Assembly (NCBI GenBank): GCA_937907055.1 | Contig: CALCTW010000096.1 | Location: 1 to 26,630 of the forward strand | Direction: 5' to 3' | Origin: an uncultured Clostridia bacterium | GTDB taxonomy: Bacteria > Bacillota > Clostridia > Christensenellales > Aristaeellaceae | DNA: 26,630 nucleotides | In this document: positions 8,476-15,387 of the stretch, in pieces | Position numbering within the stretch: the first letter of the stretch is position 1 | Layout of the letters: each line of letters starts with the position of its first letter | The notes under the pieces: generated by a model | What the model was told of the DNA's origin: nothing | Seen by the model: the letters and a program-made list of their open reading frames with translations, nothing else | Databases searched by the model: none | Made by a program: the position numbers and the translations under genes

Positions 8476-9708
8476 TTATACCACTCCTCCCAGCATTTTT
8501 TTACGGGTCTCCGGCTCAAACATGTACAAATCCGGTACTTTTTCCAGCTGTTCCGGCTGAAGCGTGCTGATATCCGTCTTATTGCGGATCAGGCTCGTAT
8601 AGATCCCGGTGCGCTTCACATCGCCCACGATCTCAAAGCCGGTCAGGCGTTCCTTCGTGCCGTACAGTTTCTTCAGTCCCTGCTCCGTCACTTCGCTGCA
8701 GATCAGCCCGTCCTTGCTTCCGGCGGTCATGATGTGATAGCCGAAGAAGCCGATCGCGTTCATCGGGATCGCGTTGTCAAACCGGTGCTGACCGCCCGCC
8801 ATGTTCACGCCCGCGCCAAAGCCCTGCATATAGGCGTTCGGCATCAGGGCCATGATCTTCTGCTGTCCGTCCGTGATATCCACATACTCGGTGCAGTCGC
8901 CCGCGGCATACACATCCGGGATCGAGGTCTTCATTTCATCATCCACGGCGATCGCGCGTCCGCACACGCCGCCGGCTTCCTTCACAAGCCCCATATTGGC
9001 GCGTACGCCCACCGCGGTCACCAGCAGATCGAAGGTCACGGTCTTGCCGCTCTTCATCACGGCGGTATTGCCCTCAAAGCGCGCCACGGAATCACTCAGC
9101 AGAAAATCGACACCCTTTTCCTCGATCTTTTTCTGCACCAGCGCCGCGCCGTCCGCGTCCAGAATACTGCTCAGGACGCGATCCGCCAGATCCACCACCG
9201 TGATATGCTTCACGCTGTTATACAGGCCTTCCATGCACTTCAGGCCGATCAGACCCGCGCCGATGATCAGCACTTCCTTTTCCGGATCGGCAGCCGCCTT
9301 CAGCGCCTTCGCGTCATCCATCGTCAGGAATCCATACTTATACTCCACCTTGTCAAGGCCCTCCATCGGAGGAACAAAGGGAGAAGATCCCGTCGCCACG
9401 CAGAGCTTGTCATATTTCAGCGTTTCTCCGCTTTCCAGCGTCACGGTCTTCGCGGCCCCGTCCAGCTTCACAGCATTTTGGCCGTACTTCACATCGCACT
9501 TATTATCCGCGTAGAAACTCTCCGCGCGGTACTGCATCCGCTTTTCATCCGTTTTTCCGCCCAGATAATAGCTGATGAGCGGACGGCAGTAGGCCGCGTA
9601 TTTTTCGGCGGAGACCACCGTGATCCCGCCTTCCTTGTCCACAGAGCGGATGCCTTCCACGCAGGCCACCGCGGCGGTCCCGTTTCCGATGATCACATAT
9701 TCACTCAT
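8476..9708 (-). CDS. NAD(P)/FAD-dependent oxidoreductase of the glutamate synthase cluster
   Basis: Predicted flavoprotein that feeds electrons from a pyridine nucleotide, or from ferredoxin, towards the FMN/iron-sulfur glutamate synthase subunit. The 410-residue protein has an FAD-binding Rossmann start VIIGNGTAAVACVEGI, a second nucleotide fold VLIIGAGLIGLKCMEGL near residue 146, the ATGSSPFVPP motif and DVYAAGDCTE near 268, typical of the pyridine nucleotide-disulfide (rubredoxin/nitrite reductase-like) family. No redox-active CxxC pair was seen at the FAD site. A GTG at 9717 overlaps the previous stop codon, but the ATG at 9708 is preferred because GAGG lies 8 bases upstream. It replaces the usual GltD small subunit. 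The electron donor is inference. Confidence 0.9.
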   Translation of the reverse strand: MSEYVIIGNGTAAVACVEGIRSVDKEGGITVVSAEKYAAYCRPLISYYLGGKTDEKRMQYRAESFYADNKCDVKYGQNAVKLDGAAKTVTLESGETLKYDKLCVATGSSPFVPPMEGLDKVEYKYGFLTMDDAKALKAAADPEKEVLIIGAGLIGLKCMEGLYNSVKHITVVDLADRVLSSILDADGAALVQKKIEEKGVDFLLSDSVARFEGNTAVMKSGKTVTFDLLVTAVGVRANMGLVKEAGGVCGRAIAVDDEMKTSIPDVYAAGDCTEYVDITDGQQKIMALMPNAYMQGFGAGVNMAGGQHRFDNAIPMNAIGFFGYHIMTAGSKDGLICSEVTEQGLKKLYGTKERLTGFEIVGDVKRTGIYTSLIRNKTDISTLQPEQLEKVPDLYMFEPETRKKMLGGVV

Positions 9709-9713
9709 TCCGC

Positions 9714-10142
9714 TCACCTCTCCTCATATACGATCGCGCGGTTCGGGCAGCCCGTCACGCAGGCCGGCGCGCCGGCAGCGTTCTTCAGGCACAGCTCGCA
9801 CTTCTGCACCGCGCCGTTTTCGCCTTCCACCACCGCGCCGTAGGGGCACACCAGCACGCAGGTCAGACAGCCCACGCACTTTTCGTGATCGATGCACACC
9901 ACACCGTCCTCGATATGCAGCGCGCCGGAGATGCAGCTCTTCACGCACATCGGGTCCGTGCAGTGACGGCAGTTGACCGCGAACGTGATCTTGTCATCGC
10001 CGTCCACGCGGATGCGCGGGAAGATCTCTTTTCCTTTCAGGGCCTTCACCATGTCGTTCATGCCGCTGTTGGCAAAGGCGCAGTTATATTCACACAGATG
10101 GCATCCGAGACACCATTTTTCTTCTACAAATATCCGCTTCAT
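9714..10142 (-). CDS. 4Fe-4S polyferredoxin subunit (HycB/DmsB-like)
   Basis: Small electron-transfer protein of 142 residues with 17 cysteines arranged for four 4Fe-4S clusters: CLGCHLCEYNC (11-21), CRHCTDPMCVKSC (58-70), CVGCLTCVLVCP (89-100) and CELC...CVTGC (115-132). There is no signal peptide or membrane segment, so it is cytosolic. Its start overlaps the stop of the FMN subunit gene by ATGA and its end is 5 bp before the ATG of the FAD gene. The position implies that it wires the flavoprotein to the glutamate synthase catalytic subunit (inference). Enzymes of the HycB fold serve many oxidoreductases, so the assignment rests on context. Confidence 0.92.
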   Translation of the reverse strand: MKRIFVEEKWCLGCHLCEYNCAFANSGMNDMVKALKGKEIFPRIRVDGDDKITFAVNCRHCTDPMCVKSCISGALHIEDGVVCIDHEKCVGCLTCVLVCPYGAVVEGENGAVQKCELCLKNAAGAPACVTGCPNRAIVYEER

Positions 10143-11647
10143 TCTCCCGCGTGCGAGATACCCAGTATCTCGAGCTCCTTTCCGGTTAATCCGACGCCCC
10201 TCAGCATCAGTCTGTTGCCGCGCAGGGCCTCAATGGAGTTGATGCCCATGCCGCCCATCAGCTCGGTGATCTCATGCCGCCAGCCGGTCAGCAGGTTCAC
10301 CAGCCGCTGGGAGGCGATATCCGGGTTGAGACGCTTGACCAGCTCGGGACGCTGGGTGGCAATGCCCCAGTTGCACTTGCCGGTCTGGCAGGTACGGCAC
10401 AGGTGGCAGCCCATGGCCAGCACCGCCGCGGTCGCGATATACACGGCATCCGCGCCCAGCGCCACCGCCTTTACCACGTCCGAGGCACTGCGGATCGAGC
10501 CGCCCACCACCAGAGACACACGGTTGCGGATGCCCTCGTCGCGCAGACGCTGATCCACCGCCGCCAGCGCCAGTTCCACGGGAATACCCACGTTATCGCG
10601 GATACGGGTCGGCGCCGCGCCGGTACCGCCGCGGAAGCCGTCGATCGCGATGATGTCCGCGCCGCTGCGGGCAATGCCGCTCGCGATGGCCGCGATATTA
10701 TGCACCGCCGCCACCTTGACGATCACGGGCTTCTTATATCTCGTCGCTTCCTTCAGGGAGAAGATCAGCTGCCGCAGATCCTCGATCGAATAGATATCAT
10801 GATGCGGCGCGGGCGAGATCGCGTCCGAGCCCTCCGGGATCATACGGGTGCGGGAAACATCGCCCACGATCTTGGCGCCGGGCAGATGTCCGCCGATGCC
10901 GGGCTTCGCGCCCTGGCCCATCTTGATCTCAATGGCCGCGCCCGCGTTCAGGTAATCCTCATGCACGCCGAAGCGTCCGCTCGCCACCTGCACCACGGTG
11001 TTTTCGCCGTACACATAAAAGTCCTCATGCAGGCCGCCTTCACCGGTATTGTAGTAGATGCCCAGTTCCTTCGCCGCGCGGGCCAGGCTCTCATGCGCGT
11101 TATAGCTGATCGAGCCGTAGCTCATGGCGGAGAACATCACCGGCATGCTCAGTTCCAGCTGCGGCGCCAGGTCCGTCCTGATCCTTCCGTTTTCATCGCG
11201 TTCGATGTGATCCGGTTTCTTTCCCAGATAAACTCTCGTTTCCATCGGCTCACGGAGCGGGTCAATGGGCGGGTTGGTCACCTGGCTGGCATTGATCAGG
11301 ATCTTATCCCAGTACACCGGCAGGGGCTTCGGGTTGCCCATGGAGGACAGCAGCACCGCGCCGCTGTTCGCCTGCTTGTAGATCTCCTTGATCGTGTCCT
11401 CCTGCCAGTTCGCGTTCTCGCGGAAGCTGCACTCGTTCTTCACGATCTTCAGCGCGTGCGTCGGGCACAGGCACACGCAGCGCTGGCAGTCCACGCACTT
11501 GCTCTCATCCGCCACCATCACTTTCAGATCTTCATCATAATGATGCACTTCATTCGCGCACTGGCGCTCGCATACGCGGCAGCTGATGCAGCGGTCCTTA
11601 TTTCGAAGCACCTCGAATTCCGGGGTGATATACATTTGGCTCATCAT
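10139..11647 (-). CDS. Glutamate synthase FMN-binding catalytic subunit with N-terminal ferredoxin domain
   Basis: Reduces the imine formed from 2-oxoglutarate and ammonia to glutamate on FMN. The 502-residue protein starts with two 4Fe-4S motifs (CISCRVCERQC at 20-30 and CVDCQRCVCLCP at 51-62), followed by the FMN-binding alpha/beta barrel: FSAMSYGSIS, YNTGEGG, KPGIGGHLPGAKI, GFRGGTGAAP and LGADAVYIATAAVLAMGC. The 3Fe-4S loop CHLCRTCQTGKC is near residues 413-424. This is the archaeal-type layout, in which amidotransferase, FMN and GXGXG domains are separate proteins. The start at 11647 overlaps the preceding TGA, with AAAGGAGG upstream; a second ATG follows directly. Confidence 0.95.
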   Translation of the reverse strand: MMSQMYITPEFEVLRNKDRCISCRVCERQCANEVHHYDEDLKVMVADESKCVDCQRCVCLCPTHALKIVKNECSFRENANWQEDTIKEIYKQANSGAVLLSSMGNPKPLPVYWDKILINASQVTNPPIDPLREPMETRVYLGKKPDHIERDENGRIRTDLAPQLELSMPVMFSAMSYGSISYNAHESLARAAKELGIYYNTGEGGLHEDFYVYGENTVVQVASGRFGVHEDYLNAGAAIEIKMGQGAKPGIGGHLPGAKIVGDVSRTRMIPEGSDAISPAPHHDIYSIEDLRQLIFSLKEATRYKKPVIVKVAAVHNIAAIASGIARSGADIIAIDGFRGGTGAAPTRIRDNVGIPVELALAAVDQRLRDEGIRNRVSLVVGGSIRSASDVVKAVALGADAVYIATAAVLAMGCHLCRTCQTGKCNWGIATQRPELVKRLNPDIASQRLVNLLTGWRHEITELMGGMGINSIEALRGNRLMLRGVGLTGKELEILGISHAGE

Positions 11648-12738
11648 CAGAAAGCGCCCTCCTTTACCTTCACGATGACCGGTTCTCCGCCGGAAGGCGC
11701 CCAGATGTTCCTGGCATCCGGCTCCATCTTGCGGATGGCCGCTTCTTCGGAAGCGATGTACACAATGTCATCCTTTTCGCCCACCACCATGCTGCGCAGC
11801 TTCAGCCGGTCGTTCAAGGCCATCAGACCGCCTTCAAAGCCCAGCACGATGGAGAAGGGGCCGGTCACCAGCAGTCCAGGATACACCTTGCGCAGGTAGG
11901 CCAGTTCTTCGCTTTCCTGCTTTTCCCTGCGTTCGATGGTGCTCCAGAACGGCGCGGCCATCACATGCGCGGTCTCCTCCAGCGTCAGTCCCTGACGGCG
12001 GATCAGATAATCGGCAATGTAGGTAATGACCTCGGTATCAGTCTGCAGCGTGCATTTGTAGCCGTACATCTCAATGAAGCGGCGGTTCGCGTCATAAGAG
12101 GAGATCTCGCCGTTATGCACCACGGAGAAATCCAGCAGCGTGAACGGATGCGCGCCGCCCCACCAGCCGGGTGTGTTGGTGGGATAACGGCCGTGCGCCG
12201 TCCAGGAATATCCTTCATATTCCTCCAGCCTGTAAAAACGGCCTACATCCTCCGGGAAACCCACTGCCTTGAAAGCGCCCATGTTCTTTCCGCTGGAGAA
12301 CACATAGGAACCCGTCAGCTTGGTATTGATATGCATCACGATCCGCGCCACATATTCTTTTTCATCCAGCTGCAGCCTTGAAAGAATGCTGGCCAGCGGC
12401 GAAACGAAATAGCGCCAGATCAGCGGCACGTCCGTGATCTCGGGGATCTTCCGGATCGGGATCGACTCCGCCTTCACGATCTCAAAACTATCCTTCAAAA
12501 AGCGCTCGCATTCCTCTCTCGCGATCGAGCCGTCATAAAAAATATGCAGCGCGTAAAACTCTTTATACTCCGGATAGATGCCATAGCCGGCAAAACCGCC
12601 GCCCAGACCGTTGCTCCGGTCGTGCATGGGGATCATGCTCTCAATGATCTTCTCACCGGTCATCCTCCGGCCTTCTTTTGAGATCATTGCCGCGATCGCG
12701 CAGCCGGACGGGATCCTTACCTCTCCCTCAAGCTTCAT
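11647..12738 (-). CDS. Glutamate synthase class II glutamine amidotransferase subunit
   Basis: Releases ammonia from glutamine for the FMN subunit. The 363-residue protein is an Ntn-type class II amidotransferase. The likely nucleophile is Cys13 (IPSGCAIAAMI), so a 12-residue propeptide must be removed. Other motifs are GRYPTNTPG and VHNGEIS, which holds the oxyanion Asn/Gly. An upstream in-frame ATG at 12783 lies inside the leader terminator hairpin and is rejected. The ATG at 12738 has GAGGAG about 10 bases upstream. It is the first gene of an eight-gene operon running to pyrG and its stop overlaps the next start. A leader attenuator probably governs it. Confidence 0.92.
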   Translation of the reverse strand: MKLEGEVRIPSGCAIAAMISKEGRRMTGEKIIESMIPMHDRSNGLGGGFAGYGIYPEYKEFYALHIFYDGSIAREECERFLKDSFEIVKAESIPIRKIPEITDVPLIWRYFVSPLASILSRLQLDEKEYVARIVMHINTKLTGSYVFSSGKNMGAFKAVGFPEDVGRFYRLEEYEGYSWTAHGRYPTNTPGWWGGAHPFTLLDFSVVHNGEISSYDANRRFIEMYGYKCTLQTDTEVITYIADYLIRRQGLTLEETAHVMAAPFWSTIERREKQESEELAYLRKVYPGLLVTGPFSIVLGFEGGLMALNDRLKLRSMVVGEKDDIVYIASEEAAIRKMEPDARNIWAPSGGEPVIVKVKEGAF

Positions 12739-12764
12739 TCCATTCACTCTCCTCTTTGATCCAT

Positions 12765-12819
12765 AAAAAAAGAAAGGCCTCACTCAATGGGTCGTCAACA
12801 CCATTGAATGAACGCCTTT
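12765..12819 (-). terminator. Leader terminator (attenuator) of the glutamate synthase operon
   Basis: The minus-strand leader forms a long hairpin, AAAGGC/GCCTTT at the base (12814-12819 with 12773-12778) and CATTCAATGG/CCATTGAGTG above it (12801-12810 with 12781-12790, one G-U pair), followed by seven T residues (12765-12771). It starts about 8 bases after the predicted start of transcription and 27 bases before the ATG. A terminator between promoter and first gene means transcription of the operon must be able to read through it, so regulated antitermination is the natural reading (inference). Confidence 0.8.
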
Positions 12820-12821
12820 GC
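12812..12821 (-). promoter_or_regulatory. Shared leader element GCAAAGGCGT (glutamate synthase operon copy)
   Basis: Ten bases starting 13 nt after the -10 box. The same GCAAwGGCGT is found at 13040-13049 (glnN) and 15322-15331 (amt), each time at or next to the 5' arm of a leader hairpin. Its function is unknown. Confidence 0.55.
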
Positions 12822-12833
12822 TCATACAACGGC

Positions 12834-12862
12834 AGTTTATCACCGCTCTTCTCTTCTGTCAA
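12834..12862 (-). promoter_or_regulatory. Promoter of the glutamate synthase/glnA/ANTAR/pyrG operon
   Basis: On the minus strand a perfect TTGACA (12857-12862) is followed after 17 bp by TAAACT (12834-12839) with a TGn extension. Transcription would start near 12827. It is divergent from the glnN promoter, 135 bp away. Confidence 0.7.
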
Positions 12863-12997
12863 TATGAACACCCTGCATTATGATGTTTTTCTATTGTATC
12901 CCTGCATCTTTTATATTAAAAAGCGGAAGGAATTTGCAGAAGCGCCCCTCCTTTTGCAGGATTTCAAAATTTCTTATGCATTTTTTCAAAAAAGGGG
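12863..12997. other. AT-rich divergent control region with CCTGCA/TGCAGG repeats
   Basis: Region between the two divergent promoters without a gene. It contains CCCTGCAT at 12871-12878 and again at 12900-12907 (29 bp apart), and TTTGCAG at 12933-12939 and 12953-12959 (20 bp apart), giving two forward and two inverted copies of a TGCAG core. These could be operator half-sites for a nitrogen regulator, but no known consensus was recognised. Confidence 0.35.
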
Positions 12998-13026
12998 TTG
13001 ACAACCCGGAACGGCTCTGTTATGAT
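12998..13026 (+). promoter_or_regulatory. Promoter of glnN
   Basis: Perfect TTGACA (12998-13003), 17-bp spacer and TATGAT (13021-13026). Transcription would start near 13033, giving a leader of about 160 bases with a terminator at its beginning. Confidence 0.85.
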
Positions 13027-13039
13027 ACGTCCCGTTAAG

Positions 13040-13049
13040 GCAATGGCGT
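13040..13049 (+). promoter_or_regulatory. Shared leader element GCAATGGCGT (glnN copy)
   Basis: Starts 14 nt after the -10 box, against 13 nt in the glutamate synthase leader. The GGCGT part forms the terminator 5' arm. The first nine bases of AAGGCAATG (13037-13045) recur at 13101-13109 downstream of the terminator. Confidence 0.55.
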
Positions 13050-13086
13050 CTGGAACGAGTGTTCCACGACGCCCTTTTTCTTTTTT
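13045..13086 (+). terminator. Leader terminator (attenuator) of glnN
   Basis: GGCGTC (13045-13050) pairs with GACGCC (13068-13073) and TGGAAC with GTTCCA around a GAGT loop, one C being bulged. The stem is followed by five T, one C and six T. It lies about 12 bases after the predicted start of transcription and 108 bases before the ATG. No gene on this strand ends here, so it is a leader terminator. The remaining leader (13087-13180) holds a second AAGGCAATG and a hairpin CCTGT/ACAGG (13114-13129) with a 6-base loop. Confidence 0.85.
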
Positions 13087-13194
13087 CAGGATCATGAAGC
13101 AAGGCAATGATGTCCTGTTCACAGACAGGCTGTCCCGCTGTTGAGCTGATCCGGCGTAAATCTCCGGCAAATATTCATTAAGGAGGAAATGAGT

Positions 13195-15291
13195 ATGGAA
13201 ACTGTATCTGATTACTTTGGATGTCTGGTATTTGACGACAGAGTCATGAAGGCCAAGCTGCCCGGCAAGGTTTATAACTCCCTCAAGAAGACCATCGATG
13301 AAGGCGCTTCTCTCGACAGCAAGGTCGCGGACGCGGTCGCCGTCGCCATGAAGGACTGGGCGATCGAAAAGGGTGCCACCCATTTCACCCACTGGTTCCA
13401 GCCGCTCACCGGCATCACCGCTGAGAAGCATGACAGTTTCATTTCTCCCTCTCCCGACGGCGGCGTCATCATGGAGTTCTCCGGCAAGGAGCTCATCAAG
13501 GGCGAACCGGATGCCTCCTCCTTCCCCTCCGGCGGCCTGCGCGCCACCTTCGAGGCCAGAGGCTACACCGCCTGGGATCCTACCTCCTATGCTTTCATCA
13601 AGGATAAGACCCTGTGCATTCCCACCGCTTTCTGCTCCTACAGCGGCGAAGCGCTGGATAAGAAGACCCCCCTGCTCCGCTCCATGCAGGCCCTGAACAA
13701 ACAGGCCATGCGCATCCTGAAGCTCTTCGGCAATGAGGATGTCAAGTGCGTCCGCACTTCCGTGGGTCCCGAACAGGAATACTTCCTTGTCACCAAGGAA
13801 ATGTACGAAAAGCGTCCCGACCTCTGCTTCACCGGCAGAACGCTCTTCGGCGCCAAGCCCCCGAAGGGACAGGAGCTGGATGATCACTACTTCGGTGTCA
13901 TCAAGCCCCGCGTCGCGGCTTACATGGCTGATCTGAACCAGGAACTCTGGAAGCTGGGCATTCTGGCCAAGACCGAACACAACGAAGTCGCGCCCGCTCA
14001 GCACGAGCTGGCTCCCATCTATTCCACCACCAACATCGCCACGGATCACAACCAGCTGACCATGGAGATCATGCAGAAGGTCGCCGCCCGTCACGGTCTG
14101 GTCTGCCTCCTGCACGAAAAGCCCTTCGCCGGTGTCAACGGCAGCGGTAAGCACAACAACTGGTCCATGGCGACCGATACCGGTGTCAACCTGCTCACCC
14201 CCGGCGAAACGCCCTATGAGAACGCGCAGTTCCTGCTCTTCCTCACCGCCGTCATTCAGGCCGTTGATGATTATCAGTCCCTGCTCCGTCTCTCCGTCGC
14301 CACCGCCGGCAACGATCACCGTCTGGGCGCCAACGAAGCGCCTCCGGCCATCATCTCCATCTTCCTCGGCGATGAACTGAGCGCTGTCATCGATGCCATC
14401 GTGAACGAAAAGCCCTACGCCGGCACCGAAAAGACCGTCATGAAGCTGGGTGTCCACGTGCTGCCCAAGTTCTTCCGCGACACCACGGACCGCAACCGTA
14501 CTTCTCCCTTCGCCTTCACCGGCAACAAGTTCGAGTTCCGCTCCCTGGGCTCCTCCAACTCCATCGCCTGCGCCAACATCATGCTGAACACCGCGGTGGC
14601 CGAGTCCCTCAAGCAGTACGCCGATCTTCTTGAAAAGGCCGATGATTTCGAGACTGCCCTGCACACGCTCATCCATGACACCATCAAGAAGCATGAGCGC
14701 ATCATCTTCAACGGCAACGGCTATGATGAAGCCTGGGTCAAGGAAGCCACCGAAAAGCGCGGTCTGCTGAACCTCCGCACCACGCCCGACGCGCTGACCG
14801 AGCTGCTGAGCGAAAAGAACATGCAGGTCCTCATGGCGCACAAGGTCATGAGCGAGACCGAGATCCGCAGCCGTTACGAGATCACCCTCGAGAACTACTG
14901 CAAGACCATCAACATCGAAGCGCTCACCATGCTCGATATGTCCCGCAAGCTCATCCTTCCCGCCATCGAATCCTACACCGCTTCCGTCGCCCGTGAATAC
15001 GAGGCCAAGATGATCGCGGTGCCCGAGCTGGCCGGCAAGTATGAGAAGAAGAAGATCACCGCCCTCTCCGCCCTGCTCGACGAGATCGACGCTGATACCG
15101 ATGAACTGGAAGCCTGCCTGACTTCCGTCAAGGAGATCAGCGACATCACCGAAATGTCCGCGAAGATCCGCGATGAGCTGCTCGCCAAGATGGCCGCCCT
15201 CCGCGCCCACTGCGATGAGGCTGAGACCATCACCGCCAAGTCCTACTGGCCCTTCCCCGTTTACAGCGATCTGCTGTTCGGCGTGAAGTGA
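13195..15291 (+). CDS. glnN: Glutamine synthetase type III
   Basis: Makes glutamine from glutamate, ammonium and ATP; the type III enzyme is a large dodecamer. The 698-residue length fits GSIII (about 700-730). Type-specific segments include FTHWFQPLTGITAEKHDSF (near 61-79), FPSGGLRATFEARGYTAWDP, GPEQEYFLV, EHNEVAPAQHELAP, the long KPFAGVNGSGKHNNWS motif, GNDHRLGANEAPP and NRTSPFAFTGNKFEFR. The ATG at 13195 is chosen over the one at 13189 because AGGAGG (13181-13186) is 8 bases from the former and only 2 from the latter. Codon use is strongly biased to C/G-ending codons, suggesting high expression. It is monocistronic or followed by amt across a hairpin, and is probably the main nitrogen-assimilating synthetase, controlled by its leader terminator. 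Confidence 0.98.
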   Translation: METVSDYFGCLVFDDRVMKAKLPGKVYNSLKKTIDEGASLDSKVADAVAVAMKDWAIEKGATHFTHWFQPLTGITAEKHDSFISPSPDGGVIMEFSGKELIKGEPDASSFPSGGLRATFEARGYTAWDPTSYAFIKDKTLCIPTAFCSYSGEALDKKTPLLRSMQALNKQAMRILKLFGNEDVKCVRTSVGPEQEYFLVTKEMYEKRPDLCFTGRTLFGAKPPKGQELDDHYFGVIKPRVAAYMADLNQELWKLGILAKTEHNEVAPAQHELAPIYSTTNIATDHNQLTMEIMQKVAARHGLVCLLHEKPFAGVNGSGKHNNWSMATDTGVNLLTPGETPYENAQFLLFLTAVIQAVDDYQSLLRLSVATAGNDHRLGANEAPPAIISIFLGDELSAVIDAIVNEKPYAGTEKTVMKLGVHVLPKFFRDTTDRNRTSPFAFTGNKFEFRSLGSSNSIACANIMLNTAVAESLKQYADLLEKADDFETALHTLIHDTIKKHERIIFNGNGYDEAWVKEATEKRGLLNLRTTPDALTELLSEKNMQVLMAHKVMSETEIRSRYEITLENYCKTINIEALTMLDMSRKLILPAIESYTASVAREYEAKMIAVPELAGKYEKKKITALSALLDEIDADTDELEACLTSVKEISDITEMSAKIRDELLAKMAALRAHCDEAETITAKSYWPFPVYSDLLFGVK

Positions 15292-15300
15292 TCGATCGGG

Positions 15301-15306
15301 TATAAC
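15301..15306 (+). promoter_or_regulatory. Candidate -10 of an amt promoter
   Basis: TATAAC lies 16 bases before the shared leader element. The best -35 (TTCGGC at 15277-15282, inside the end of glnN) is poor. The main support is that the same order of -10, element and hairpin occurs in the two other leaders. Confidence 0.35.
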
Positions 15307-15315
15307 TTAACAGAT

Positions 15316-15363
15316 AACAGCGCAAAGGCGTGCTGAACTTCAGAACACCTTTGTGCTGTTTTA
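15316..15363 (+). terminator. Terminator hairpin between glnN and amt
   Basis: AACAGC (15316-15321) pairs with GCTGTT (15355-15360), CAAAGG with CCTTTG, and CTGAA with TTCAG at the tip, followed by TTTTAT. It lies 24 bp after the glnN stop and ends about 24 bp before the amt ATG. It can be read as the glnN terminator, as an amt leader attenuator, or as both. Confidence 0.75.
15322..15331 (+). promoter_or_regulatory. Shared leader element GCAAAGGCGT (amt copy)
   Basis: Identical over ten bases to the copy in the glutamate synthase leader (12812-12821, minus strand) and one base different from the glnN copy. It forms the 5' arm of the hairpin before amt. Confidence 0.55.
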
Positions 15364-15387
15364 TATTATCCCAAGGAGGAACATACG

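Noticed and set aside
12964..15210. 748-codon minus-strand frame antisense to glnN
   Set aside because: The plus strand encodes an unmistakable GSIII with a promoter and AGGAGG; the antisense product is a Gly/Asp/Glu-rich shadow.
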